Below are positions 9,790 through 19,049 of a stretch of DNA of 54,616 bases, piece after piece. Location: assembly GCF_937958655.1 (NCBI RefSeq), contig NZ_CALGNH010000011.1:1-54616 (forward strand), given 5' to 3'. Position 1 is the stretch's first letter; each line of letters begins with the position of its first letter. Under the pieces are notes generated by a model. It worked only from the letters and a program-made list of their open reading frames with translations, had not been told where the DNA came from and searched no databases. This stretch comes from an uncultured Winogradskyella sp. (GTDB lineage Bacteria > Bacteroidota > Bacteroidia > Flavobacteriales > Flavobacteriaceae). A program made the translations under genes and the position numbers.

Positions 9790-9816
9790 TTGTTTCGATT
9801 AAAAGAAATTATAACC

Positions 9817-10818
9817 ATGCAAAAAATAACTAAAGAAGTTTACCTTAAATGGTACGAAGACATGTTGTTTTGGCGAAAGTTTGAGGATAAACTTGCAGCT
9901 GTATACATACAACAAAAAGTAAGAGGTTTTCTTCACTTGTATAATGGCCAAGAAGCGGTATTAGCAGGAGCTTTACATGCTATTGATCTTACAAAGGACA
10001 AGATGATTACAGCCTATCGTAATCACGTACAGCCTATTGGTATGTGAGTAGATCCTAAACGTGTTATGGCAGAATTGTACGGTAAAGCTACCGGAACCTC
10101 ACAAGGTTTAGGTGGGTCAATGCACATATTCTCTAAAGAGCATCGTTTTTATGGTGGTCATGGTATCGTTGGTGGACAAATACCTTTAGGAGCTGGTATC
10201 GCTTTTGGCGATAAGTACCACAATAGTGATGCTGTAACGCTTTGTTGTTTTGGTGATGGAGCTGCCAGACAAGGCTCATTACACGAAACGTTTAACCTAG
10301 CAATGTTATGGAATTTACCAGTAGTTTTTGTTTGCGAAAACAATGGGTATGCAATGGGAACATCTGTAGAGCGCACTGCAAACCATACCGATATATGGAA
10401 ATTAGGGTTGGGTTATGAGATGCCTTCTGGTCCTGTTGATGGGATGAATCCTATTAAAGTTGCAGAAGCATTTGATGAAGCCATTCAACGTGCAAGAAAA
10501 GGCGGAGGTCCTACTTTCTTAGAAGTAAAAACATATCGTTACAGAGGGCATTCAATGTCTGATGCGCAACACTACAGAACCAAAGATGAGGTTGCAGAAT
10601 ATAAAAAGATAGATCCAATAACACAGGTTAAGGATATCATTCTTGAAAAGAAATATGCTACCGAAGAAGAGATTAAAGCAATAGATAAACGTGTTAAAGC
10701 GAGAGTATCTGAATGTGAAAAATTTGCGGAAGATTCCCCATACCCAGATAAGAGTGTGATGTATGATGCTGTTTACGAACAAGAAGATTATCCATTTATA
10801 GACCATAAAATCAAATAA
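9817..10818 (+). pseudogene. pdhA: Pyruvate dehydrogenase E1 alpha subunit, interrupted by an in-frame TGA
   Basis: The subunit binds thiamine diphosphate with E1 beta and decarboxylates pyruvate in the PDH complex. Apart from one codon the gene is complete and normal in length (333 codons plus stop). It starts MQKITKEVYLKWYEDM, has AYRNHVQPIGM, then the TPP-binding GDGAARQGSLHE and FVCENNGYAMGT, and ends normally four bases before pdhC. Bases 10045-10047 read TGA where the family has Gly in QPIGMGVDPKRVMAEL; frame and flanking residues are intact on both sides. A single G-to-T change in GGA explains it. It may be a real nonsense mutation or a sequence error. The start 9817 is chosen from the family N-terminus and the upstream -7 element. 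Confidence 0.9.
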
Positions 10819-10821
10819 GCT

Positions 10822-12498
10822 ATGGCAGAAGTAATAAATATGCCGCGTTTAAGCGACACCATGGAAGAAGGAACCGTTGCTACTTGGTTAAAAAAAGTTG
10901 GTGATAAGGTTGAGGAAGGAGATATTTTGGCCGAGATTGAAACGGATAAAGCCACTATGGAATTTGAATCCTTTAATGAAGGAACATTGCTGCATATTGG
11001 TATTCAGGAAGGGGAAACAGCTAAGGTAGATTCACTTTTAGCTATAATTGGAGAAGAAGGAGAAGATATTTCAGGATTATTAAATGGCGGTGACTCAGAT
11101 GATGAAGATTCAAAGGAAGAAGCCAAAGCTGAGAATGATGAGGTAGAAAATGAGAACAAGGCATCTGAAGAAGAAAGTAATGGAGGTGATAATAATTCAG
11201 ATTCTGCTAAAGAAGCTGAACTACCAGAAGGTGTTACAGTGGTAACCATGCCACGTTTAAGTGATACTATGGAAGAAGGAACTGTGGCAACTTGGCTAAA
11301 GAAAGTAGGTGATGAGGTAGAAGAAGGAGATATCTTAGCAGAGATTGAAACCGATAAGGCGACTATGGAGTTTGAATCTTTTCAATCTGGTACATTATTA
11401 CACGTAGGTCTGCAAGAAGGTGAGTCCGCAAAAGTAGATGCGCTTTTAGCAATAATAGGACCTAAAGGAACCGATGTTTCAAACATAGCTAAAAACTTCA
11501 AAGTAGGAGGGGCTGAAGCTAAACCAGAACCTAAGAAAGAAGAAAAGAAAACAGAGCCTAAGAAACAAGAAGCTGTCATTTCGACAGAGCGTAGCGACGA
11601 GAAATCACATTCGAGTTCGACTTCAGTTTCATCTTCAACTTCAAACGGAAGAATTTACGCTTCACCATTAGCTAAGAAAATGGCCGAAGATAAAGGCATT
11701 AATTTAGCTCAAGTTAATGGCTCTGGTGAAAATGGAAGAATAGTAAAACGCGACATTGAGAATTATACGCCAAGTGCAGCAGGTGCTGCGGCAGCTAAGT
11801 TTGTGCCAACAGGTCAAGAAGATTTTGATGAAGTGCCAAACTCAAATATGCGCAAAGCCATTGCTAAGAATTTAGCTAAGTCTAAGTTTACAGCACCACA
11901 TTATTATTTGAATGTGGAATTTGACATGGAAAATGCGATGGCATTTAGAGCACAGTACAATTCTATACCAGACATTAAAATTTCTTATAATGATATGATT
12001 GTTAAAGCTTGTGCGTTGGCATTAAAGCAACATCCGCAAGTAAATTCGCAGTGGTTCGACGATCGTATGAAATTAAATAACCATGTGCATATTGGTGTTG
12101 CCGTTGCCGTACCAGACGGATTAGTTGTACCAGTTGTTAAATTTGCGAATGAGCAAAGCTTAACGCAAATAGGAGCTTCTGTAAGAGACTATGCAGGTAA
12201 AGCAAGAAATAAGAAGTTAACTTTAGACGAAATGGAAGGCAGTACCTTTACTATTTCTAATTTAGGAATGTTTGGTATTGAGAGTTTTACATCTATAATT
12301 AATCAACCAAATTCAGCAATTTTATCAGTAGGTGCTATAGTTTCTAAACCAGTGGTTAAAAATGGTGTTGTTGTTCCTGGTAATACCATGAAATTAACAA
12401 TGGCATGCGACCACAGAACTGTCGATGGTGCTACTGGAGCACAATTCCTTCAAACTTTAAAAGGGTATATTGAGAACCCAGTGACAATGTTAGTGTAA
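10822..12498 (+). CDS. pdhC: Pyruvate dehydrogenase E2, dihydrolipoamide acetyltransferase
   Basis: E2 is the core of the PDH complex and moves the acetyl group from lipoyl-lysine to CoA. The 558-residue protein has two lipoyl domains of almost the same sequence (each MPRLSDTMEEGTVATWLKK...IETDKATMEFES; lipoyl lysines 43 and 179) and an acidic Glu/Asp/Asn linker between them. A peripheral subunit-binding domain follows (YASPLAKKMAEDKGINL...GRIVKRDIE), then the catalytic domain with DHRTVDG (His531, Asp535) near the C-terminus. The linker before the binding domain contains VISTERSDEKSH, encoded by a REP-like repeat (11574-11608), and a Ser/Thr-rich tail. It starts four bases after pdhA, so the two are one transcript. 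Confidence 0.96.
   Translation: MAEVINMPRLSDTMEEGTVATWLKKVGDKVEEGDILAEIETDKATMEFESFNEGTLLHIGIQEGETAKVDSLLAIIGEEGEDISGLLNGGDSDDEDSKEEAKAENDEVENENKASEEESNGGDNNSDSAKEAELPEGVTVVTMPRLSDTMEEGTVATWLKKVGDEVEEGDILAEIETDKATMEFESFQSGTLLHVGLQEGESAKVDALLAIIGPKGTDVSNIAKNFKVGGAEAKPEPKKEEKKTEPKKQEAVISTERSDEKSHSSSTSVSSSTSNGRIYASPLAKKMAEDKGINLAQVNGSGENGRIVKRDIENYTPSAAGAAAAKFVPTGQEDFDEVPNSNMRKAIAKNLAKSKFTAPHYYLNVEFDMENAMAFRAQYNSIPDIKISYNDMIVKACALALKQHPQVNSQWFDDRMKLNNHVHIGVAVAVPDGLVVPVVKFANEQSLTQIGASVRDYAGKARNKKLTLDEMEGSTFTISNLGMFGIESFTSIINQPNSAILSVGAIVSKPVVKNGVVVPGNTMKLTMACDHRTVDGATGAQFLQTLKGYIENPVTMLV
11574..11608 (+). repeat. REP-like palindromic repeat inside the pdhC linker
   Basis: The stretch begins TGTCATTTCGACAGAGCG and ends CGACGAGAAATCAC. 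The outer ATTTC and GAAAT arms pair. Its pattern resembles the short dispersed GTCATTTCGAC...GAGAAATC repeats I recall from Bacteroidota genomes. Here it is read in frame as VISTERSDEKSH in the flexible linker of E2. Confidence 0.6.
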
Positions 12499-12552
12499 TG
12501 TATTTTTTTCTGATCCTAAATGTTGGGAGTAATCAGAATCCTATCATATTTA

Positions 12553-12588
12553 AAACCTGATTTGAAATATTTCAAATCAGGTTTTTTT
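12553..12588 (+). terminator. Terminator of the pdhA-pdhC transcript
   Basis: A perfect 16-bp inverted repeat (AAACCTGATTTGAAAT at 12553-12568 with its complement at 12569-12584) runs directly into a T run, 55 bases after the pdhC stop. Confidence 0.9.
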
Positions 12589-12612
12589 ATATTTAACCAA
12601 AATAGTTTTATT

Positions 12613-13638
12613 ATGAAAAAAATCCTTTTAATAGTCAGTGTAATAGTTATAGTGTCTTGTGCAATTAAACAAAAAGGTTTAGATGGAAAAGATGGAAAAG
12701 ATGGCAAGGACGCAATAAGCTCCGAGATAATCACCATTACAGCTAATGATGTTAAAGAAAGTATGAATTATTTGGCTTCAGATGAATTGGCAGGTCGTGC
12801 TACTGGTACTGAAGGCATTGAAAAAGCTGCTATCTTTATTGAAAACTACTTCAAAAAAAATGGTATAAAACCTTATTTTCAGACCTATAGAGATACATTT
12901 CAGATTGAGACGATAAAGAATCAAACCAATCAAAAAGAGATAGAAGCAATAATTGGTTACAATATTGTTGGAATGATAGAAGGTAACGACCCCAAACTAA
13001 AAAATGAATTTGTCATATTAGGTGGTCATTACGATCATATTGGGAATGGAAAAGTAGTTGAAGGTGATAGTATTGCCAATGGAGCTAACGATGACGCATC
13101 AGGTACCATTGCAGCTATGGAATTTGGTAGGTACTTTTCAAAATCTAAAACCAATAAACGTAGTATTTTAATAACACTTTATTCTGCAGAAGAAATGGGT
13201 TTAAAAGGTTCAGCACATTTAGCGCAACGCCTTAAAGCTGCCGGTCTAGATGCCTACACCATGATAAATTTTGAAATGATTGGTGTGCCTAGGGCAGCAG
13301 ATCAACCTATGGCTTACATTAGTGGTTTTAATCGTTCTAATTTTGCGGCAATACTCAATAAATATGCAGGAGGTCAAGTGGTAGGATTTTTTCCGAAAGC
13401 CGAAGAATTTAAGTTGTTTTTTAGATCAGACAATTACCCGTTCTTTGAAGAATTTATTATGCCAGCACACGCTATCTCTACCTTCGATTTCACCAATTTT
13501 GACTATTACCATCATGTTGATGATGAAGCGGATAAAATGGATTATCAGCACATGACTACATTTATAAATAAAATGATACCTGCCTTGGAAGGTATGATGA
13601 ACGCACCCACTAAAGAAGTAATTTTAAATGAACAGTAA
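12613..13638 (+). CDS. M28-family metallopeptidase lipoprotein
   Basis: A zinc aminopeptidase-type enzyme anchored as a lipoprotein. The start at 12613 gives a lipoprotein signal (MKKILLIVSVIVIVSC); the longer frame from 12520 would run through the terminator and is rejected. After the cysteine come four collagen-like triplets (GLDGKDGKDGKDA), coded by tandem GATGGAAAA-like units. The M28 domain shows its metal ligands in order: GGHYDHIG (His), GANDDASGT (Asp), YSAEEMGLKGS (Glu-Glu) and FDFTNFDYYHHVDDEADK near the end (His). The substrate is unknown. The last bases overlap the start of the following SDR gene (13628), so the two are probably translationally coupled. Confidence 0.9.
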   Translation: MKKILLIVSVIVIVSCAIKQKGLDGKDGKDGKDAISSEIITITANDVKESMNYLASDELAGRATGTEGIEKAAIFIENYFKKNGIKPYFQTYRDTFQIETIKNQTNQKEIEAIIGYNIVGMIEGNDPKLKNEFVILGGHYDHIGNGKVVEGDSIANGANDDASGTIAAMEFGRYFSKSKTNKRSILITLYSAEEMGLKGSAHLAQRLKAAGLDAYTMINFEMIGVPRAADQPMAYISGFNRSNFAAILNKYAGGQVVGFFPKAEEFKLFFRSDNYPFFEEFIMPAHAISTFDFTNFDYYHHVDDEADKMDYQHMTTFINKMIPALEGMMNAPTKEVILNEQ

Positions 13639-14314
13639 AAACATAATTATTACAGGAACAAGCCGAGGTATAGGCTTTGAGTTAGTCCACTTATTTGCAA
13701 ATCAAGGGCATAATGTTTTAGCACTATCTCGTAATGCACAACCCGTAAATAATCTTCATTTTGAGAATATAAATTCGTTTGCATTTGATTTGTGTGAAAA
13801 AGCAGACTATAAATCGGTTGAGGACTTTATTTCAGAAGAGTGGAAACACGTAGATATTCTTATTAATAACGCAGGTATGCTATTAAATAAACCATTTTCT
13901 GAAACAAATTTTGAAGATTTTGAGCAAGTTTATAAAACAAACGTCTTTGGAGTTTCCGAATTAACACGTGTTGTATTGCCATATATAAAACCTAACGGGC
14001 ACATTGTTACCATAAGTTCTATGGGAGGTATACAGGGTAGTGTAAAATTCCCTGGTTTATCGGCCTATAGTTCAAGTAAAGGCGCTGTAATAACCTTAAC
14101 AGAGTTATTGGCAGAGGAATATAAAGAAACAGGTCCACAGTTTAATGTACTAGCTTTAGGTGCTGTGCAAACAGAAATGTTAAAGGAAGCTTTTCCAGAT
14201 TATGAAGCACCAACAACAGCTAAGGAAATGGCAAGTTATATCTGTGATTTTGCCCTCACCGGAAATAAATATTACAACGGTAAAGTTTTGCAAGTTTCTA
14301 ATTCTACACCCTAA
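13628..14314 (+). CDS. Short-chain dehydrogenase/reductase
   Basis: A 228-residue NAD(P)-dependent oxidoreductase of the classical SDR type. It has the cofactor loop GTSRGIGFEL at residue 9, the structural NNAGML, a catalytic Ser in ISSMGG, and the YxxxK pair in YSSSKGAV. Substrate cannot be told from sequence. It overlaps the M28 peptidase by 11 bases at its 5' end and shares one base of its stop codon with the start of the HAD gene, so the three are a tight operon. Confidence 0.92.
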   Translation: MNSKNIIITGTSRGIGFELVHLFANQGHNVLALSRNAQPVNNLHFENINSFAFDLCEKADYKSVEDFISEEWKHVDILINNAGMLLNKPFSETNFEDFEQVYKTNVFGVSELTRVVLPYIKPNGHIVTISSMGGIQGSVKFPGLSAYSSSKGAVITLTELLAEEYKETGPQFNVLALGAVQTEMLKEAFPDYEAPTTAKEMASYICDFALTGNKYYNGKVLQVSNSTP

Positions 14315-14958
14315 TGCCTAATTATAAGTGTGTCATTTTTGATTGCGATGGAGTCCTTGTAGATAGTGAACCTATAAGCAACCAAGTTATGGTGGATTTA
14401 GCAAATCTTGCTGGTGCTAATATTGATATAGATTATGCCTACCATCATTTTAAAGGAAATTCTCTACAAAACTGTATGATTAAAATTACAGATTTAATCG
14501 GTAAGGAGATGCCTTTTGATTTTGAATACAAATTTAGAAAACAATCGTTTGAAGCTTTCAAACATAAAATTCAACCTATTAAAGGAGTAAAAACAGTTTT
14601 ACAAAATTTAGAGGTACCCTTTTGTGTGGCATCGAGTGGGCCAGTAAATAAAATAAAACTCAATTTAGAACTCACAGGGTTAATATCTTTTTTTAAAGAA
14701 ACCAGTATTTTCAGTTGCTACACGGTAAACAAATGGAAACCAGATCCGACAGTGTTTTTATGGGCGGCAGAAACTATGGGTTTTTCACCGAAGGACTGTT
14801 TGGTTGTAGAAGATAGTCCTATTGGTGTGCAGGCAGCTGTTAAAGGTGGTTTTGATGTTTTTGGCTTTACTGCACACGATTATAAAAACGAGCTTCAATC
14901 CATGGCAACTAAGACATTTGATGATATGTTAAAGCTATCTTTGTTAATTAATAGTTAA
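14314..14958 (+). CDS. HAD-superfamily phosphatase, beta-phosphoglucomutase-like
   Basis: A 214-residue HAD subfamily IA hydrolase. Motif I is FDCDGVLVDSEP with the nucleophilic Asp, motif II is VASSGP, motif III the Lys in NKWKPDP, and motif IV VVEDSPIGVQAA. A helical cap sits between motifs I and II. Members dephosphorylate sugar phosphates or phosphoglycolate, or isomerise glucose phosphate; the sequence does not decide. The start overlaps the SDR stop (TAATG). Confidence 0.9.
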   Translation: MPNYKCVIFDCDGVLVDSEPISNQVMVDLANLAGANIDIDYAYHHFKGNSLQNCMIKITDLIGKEMPFDFEYKFRKQSFEAFKHKIQPIKGVKTVLQNLEVPFCVASSGPVNKIKLNLELTGLISFFKETSIFSCYTVNKWKPDPTVFLWAAETMGFSPKDCLVVEDSPIGVQAAVKGGFDVFGFTAHDYKNELQSMATKTFDDMLKLSLLINS

Positions 14959-14990
14959 GGCATTTTTTTATATTTATCAAAAATTGATGA

Positions 14991-17900
14991 ATGGAGAAAG
15001 CCTTTATAAGAAAAGAAACGCTACTCACCTTTTTATGTTTAGCTTTTACAGGTTTAACCGTATTCGGCCAGACATTTCAGCGTATTGATTATAGTGTTGG
15101 TATAAGTGCCAGTGAAGAAAATAATGCGGTTGCTTTTGCTGATTACGATAATGATAACGACTTAGATATTTTTATTGTTGCTAAAGCCAAAGATAATCCT
15201 GAAGATCCCAAAACCTTAAGCCGCTTATATCGTAACAATAATGATGGATCGTTTACAGATGTTACTGAGCTTTCGGGTTTAAATGAACTCTTAGCTGAGG
15301 ATGAGGGAGGTGAAGCTTATTTTGGATTAGATGGATTTAAAAATGGGGCATCTTGGGGAGACTATAACAACGATGGATTTCCAGATTTATTTTTAACGTA
15401 TGCTCTTAAAGTTCAATTATGGATAAATTTGGGTAATGGCACGTTTGCAAATGTTACCCAAGGGGCAGGATTTAGCTCGGTTAATACGTGTAGAAATACA
15501 GGATCTACTTGGTTTGATTATAATAATGATGGCTTGTTAGATATCTATATAAATGATTATAGTGGTTGTGGTAACAATCAGCTTTACCACAATAATGGCA
15601 ACAATACATTTACAGAAGTTACCTCTACGTTAGGTTTAAATAATACAGCTAATTTAGCAAGTTACTGCGCATTTCCATTTGATATTAATAGCGACGGATT
15701 TATGGATTTATATGTCTCCAATAGTGAGGGTGGTGCAAATAATCTTTACATAAATAACAATGGTTCTTCATTTACAGATCAGGCAGAAATGTTTGGATTT
15801 GATTTTAATGGTAATGACGCAAGTATTTCTATTTGCGATTACGATAATAATGATTTTTTCGATGTTTTAGTGACCGATAGCGATAATAATTCGTTTTTAG
15901 TAAATAACGGCGACAATACGTTTACAGAGACGGCAGATGCATTAAATCTAGGAAACAGTCTATGGGCAAGAGGATCAACTTTTGCAGATTTTGATTTAGA
16001 TGGTGATGAAGATTTGTTTATAGCTACTGGTTTTGTTACAGATACCAGAAATGCTGAGCCTAATTTTTATTATAGAAACCTAACGAGTGAAGGTCAATCA
16101 ATATTTGAAGATGCATCAGCCGCACTAAACCTTAATGAGACAACAGTAAGTGTTACTTGTGTTGATTTAGATTATGATAACGATGGCGATTTAGATCTGT
16201 TAGTCACTAACAGTAATGGTGTGTCGTTTTTTTATGAGAATATGCTCTTAAATTTTGATGACGTCACAATAACATCAAACTGGTTTAAGGTTCAGCTAGA
16301 AGGTACAACATCAAACAGAGATGCAATAGGTGCTATTATTTCGCTAACTACAACAAATGGAACTCAAAAAAGCTATTATTCAGGTGTAGGGTTTTTAAGT
16401 CAAAGTTTGCAAGCGACACACTTTGGTCTTGATGGTGCAGATCTCATCAGTGAATTGCAAATACAATGGCCATCTGGTCTAGTGGAAACTTATAACAATC
16501 TAGATTCTAATATTACGGTAAAGGCTATTGAAGGCCTAGGCATAGAAATTTTAAATATTCAACCTAGCCAAAAAGTATATGGTTGTAAAGATCCTGCATC
16601 ATGCAATTATAATATAAACGCAACCGTAGATGATGGATCGTGTACTTACATACCTTCGCAAGCAATTATCGGAACTACCAATGCATCATTTTTAAGCGCA
16701 GAAACTTACAGTTACACCATTGGTAGTAATTCTACAGCCAATTGGGAAGTTGTAGGTGGTGAGATTTTGAATGGTCAGGGTACGAGTTCAATTAATGTTC
16801 ATTGGAATATCGAAGACTCAGGGAGCGTAGCGGTAATAGAATCTGATGACCAATGTTCAAGCCAAGGGGTATCAATAGATGTAGTATTAGGAGCAGCTAA
16901 TCTTCCTGATGGTATTTCAATTGCTAGACTATGGAACGAAGCGCTGTTAAATGCTATCCGAGGAGACTTTGCAAGACCAACGGTACACGCACGTAATTTA
17001 TTTCATACCAGTGTTGCAATGTATGATGTTTGGGCAATTTATAATGCTGAAGCTTCACCCTATTTAATAGGTAATACGGTTAATGGTTTTACGAGTACAT
17101 TTCAGAATTTTATACCTAACGAATCTGAAGATGAGTCTTTAAGAAAAGCCATAAGTTATGCAATGTATCGTTTATTAATGCATCGTTTTCAAAATTCACC
17201 AAGTCAAGAACGCTCAGTGTCAATCTTTCAACTAGTTATGGATGCCTTAGGTTATGATATTAATTTAACCGCATTAATGTATGAGGATGGTGATGCAGCC
17301 GCTTTAGGTAACTTTGTAGCACAAACTATTATAGATTATGGCTTGCAAGATGGGTCTAGAGAGGCGACCGGATATGATAATGCTTATTATGAACCAGTGA
17401 ATCAAGCTTATGCATTAGATTCTAACGATAACCCACCAATAAATGACCCTAACCGCTGGCAGCCACTAGGACTAGATACTTTTATAGATCAAGGTGGTAA
17501 TATTGTAGGTGATAATATTCCACCATTTTTAAGCCCAGAATGGGGTAATGTATTTGGTTTTGCACTTTCGGATGAGAATATGATAACCTACCAGAGAGCT
17601 GGTAATGTTTATAATGTGTTTCATGACCCTTCAGCGCCACCACAAATTAGTTTAACAGAAAATAATGTAGATAGTGATGCTTATAAATGGGGATTTTCTA
17701 TGGTCTCGGTTTGGCAATCACATTTAGATCAAAATGATGGTGTTATGTGGGATATATCTCCAAACGCAATAGGTAATGTAGATATCAGCACATTTCCAAC
17801 CGACTATGCTGATTATCCCAATTTTTATGACTTTTTTAATGGCGGATCTAATAGTAACGGTCATACCCTAAACCCAGTTACAGGTAACCCTTACGAGGTT

Positions 17901-19025
17901 AATATGGTACCTAGAGGAGACTATGCAAGGGTTTTAGCAGAATTTTGGGCTGATGGGCCAGATTCTGAAACACCACCTGGGCATTGGTTTACCATACTAA
18001 ATTATGTAAACGATCATCCACAATTTGAAAAACGTTTTGAAGGAACTGGGGAGATTTTAAATGATTTAGAGTGGGACGTAAAGGCTTATTTTATTCTAGG
18101 TGGAGGTATGCACGATGCTGCAATATCTGCTTGGAGTGTAAAAGGTTGGTATGATTATATTAGACCGATTTCTGCCATTCGGTCTATGGCAGAAAAAGGA
18201 CAGAGTACAGACGATACTTTAGATAACTATAATGTTGGTGGAATCCCCTTAATTGATAATTATATAGAAATAGTCGAAGAAGGTGATCCTTTAGCGGGTT
18301 TTGTAAATCAACATGTTGGAAAGATAAAACTCTTTACATGGAGAGGTCATGATTTTATTAATAATACCGAAACAGACCAAGCAGGTGTGGGTTGGATATT
18401 GGCGGAGGACTGGTACCCTTACCAAAGACCAACATTTGTTACACCACCATTTGCTGGTTATGTGTCTGGGCACTCTACGTATTCTAGAACAGCAGCAGAA
18501 CTTTTAACTAAGATAACAGGGAGTGAATTTTTCCCTGGTGGATTAGGAGAATTCACAGCAAAAGCTAATGATTTTTTAGTATTTGAAGAAGGGCCTTCTG
18601 TAGATGTGGTCTTACAATGGGCAACCTATAGAGACGCTTCCGATCAAACAAGTTTGAGTAGAATTTGGGGAGGTATTCATCCTCCTGCAGATGATATTCC
18701 AGGGCGTTTTATTGGACAAGTTGTTGCCCAAGACGTTTTTAACTTTGCCGTTCCGTATTTTAGTAATACTCTCAGTATAGACGAGCAAAACTCGCCAGCT
18801 ACTATTTACCCTAATCCTACAGAAAATCATCAAATATTTCTGACCAATACAGATGGTACAGAACGTATAAGTATCTATGATATTAGTGGCAGAAAGATTA
18901 AAGTCAGTAAACAGGTCTATAATGAACTCTCTAACACAACACTTATTAAACTTCCTGAAAATACAGACGGTTTATACGTATTACAAATCAATGAAACTAG
19001 TAAGATTATAGTCGTTAAAGATTGA
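14991..19025 (+). CDS. Secreted FG-GAP/UnbV repeat - vanadium haloperoxidase-like fusion with type IX sorting domain
   Basis: A 1344-residue multidomain protein with a signal region (LLTFLCLAFTGLTVFGQ). Residues 40-420 hold about seven VCBS/FG-GAP repeats with Ca-binding cores such as DYDNDNDLD, DYNNDGFPD and DYDNDGDLD, followed by an ASPIC/UnbV segment (QIQWPSGLVETY). A short CKDPASCNYNINATVDDGSC motif and an Ig/PKD-like stretch come next. From about residue 640 the protein is a PAP2/vanadium haloperoxidase: K1051 and R1058 in KGWYDYIRP, His1161 in SGHS, and R1224 with H1230 in SRIWGGIH, matching all three vanadate-binding motifs. The end (IYPNPTENHQIFL...GLYVLQIN) is a type IX sorting domain, so it should use the PorU/PorV system. 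Oxidation of halides is family inference; phosphatase activity is an alternative. Confidence 0.9.
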   Translation: MEKAFIRKETLLTFLCLAFTGLTVFGQTFQRIDYSVGISASEENNAVAFADYDNDNDLDIFIVAKAKDNPEDPKTLSRLYRNNNDGSFTDVTELSGLNELLAEDEGGEAYFGLDGFKNGASWGDYNNDGFPDLFLTYALKVQLWINLGNGTFANVTQGAGFSSVNTCRNTGSTWFDYNNDGLLDIYINDYSGCGNNQLYHNNGNNTFTEVTSTLGLNNTANLASYCAFPFDINSDGFMDLYVSNSEGGANNLYINNNGSSFTDQAEMFGFDFNGNDASISICDYDNNDFFDVLVTDSDNNSFLVNNGDNTFTETADALNLGNSLWARGSTFADFDLDGDEDLFIATGFVTDTRNAEPNFYYRNLTSEGQSIFEDASAALNLNETTVSVTCVDLDYDNDGDLDLLVTNSNGVSFFYENMLLNFDDVTITSNWFKVQLEGTTSNRDAIGAIISLTTTNGTQKSYYSGVGFLSQSLQATHFGLDGADLISELQIQWPSGLVETYNNLDSNITVKAIEGLGIEILNIQPSQKVYGCKDPASCNYNINATVDDGSCTYIPSQAIIGTTNASFLSAETYSYTIGSNSTANWEVVGGEILNGQGTSSINVHWNIEDSGSVAVIESDDQCSSQGVSIDVVLGAANLPDGISIARLWNEALLNAIRGDFARPTVHARNLFHTSVAMYDVWAIYNAEASPYLIGNTVNGFTSTFQNFIPNESEDESLRKAISYAMYRLLMHRFQNSPSQERSVSIFQLVMDALGYDINLTALMYEDGDAAALGNFVAQTIIDYGLQDGSREATGYDNAYYEPVNQAYALDSNDNPPINDPNRWQPLGLDTFIDQGGNIVGDNIPPFLSPEWGNVFGFALSDENMITYQRAGNVYNVFHDPSAPPQISLTENNVDSDAYKWGFSMVSVWQSHLDQNDGVMWDISPNAIGNVDISTFPTDYADYPNFYDFFNGGSNSNGHTLNPVTGNPYEVNMVPRGDYARVLAEFWADGPDSETPPGHWFTILNYVNDHPQFEKRFEGTGEILNDLEWDVKAYFILGGGMHDAAISAWSVKGWYDYIRPISAIRSMAEKGQSTDDTLDNYNVGGIPLIDNYIEIVEEGDPLAGFVNQHVGKIKLFTWRGHDFINNTETDQAGVGWILAEDWYPYQRPTFVTPPFAGYVSGHSTYSRTAAELLTKITGSEFFPGGLGEFTAKANDFLVFEEGPSVDVVLQWATYRDASDQTSLSRIWGGIHPPADDIPGRFIGQVVAQDVFNFAVPYFSNTLSIDEQNSPATIYPNPTENHQIFLTNTDGTERISIYDISGRKIKVSKQVYNELSNTTLIKLPENTDGLYVLQINETSKIIVVKD

Positions 19026-19049
19026 TAGGAATACGCTATTTTTACAACA

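Noticed and set aside
9769-9816. Upstream start for pdhA
   Set aside because: The extra residues are unlike the family and the -7 element lies downstream of this ATG.
10045-10047. TGA read as selenocysteine or as a reassigned glycine codon
   Set aside because: TGA ends other genes in the window normally (for instance the DUF4136 lipoprotein gene), the family has Gly not Cys here, and no selenocysteine element is evident.
10066-10818. The second half of pdhA as an independent gene starting at 10066
   Set aside because: The ATG is an internal Met of the E1 alpha family and the product would lack its N-terminal part; it is the remainder of one gene after the TGA.
12520-12612. N-terminal extension of the M28 peptidase
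   Set aside because: The extension crosses the pdhC terminator and hides the lipoprotein signal.
16821-16840. GGGAGCGTAGCGG in the haloperoxidase fusion as another REP copy
   Set aside because: Only a short match with no palindromic arms; the local protein (EDSGSVAVIES) is ordinary.
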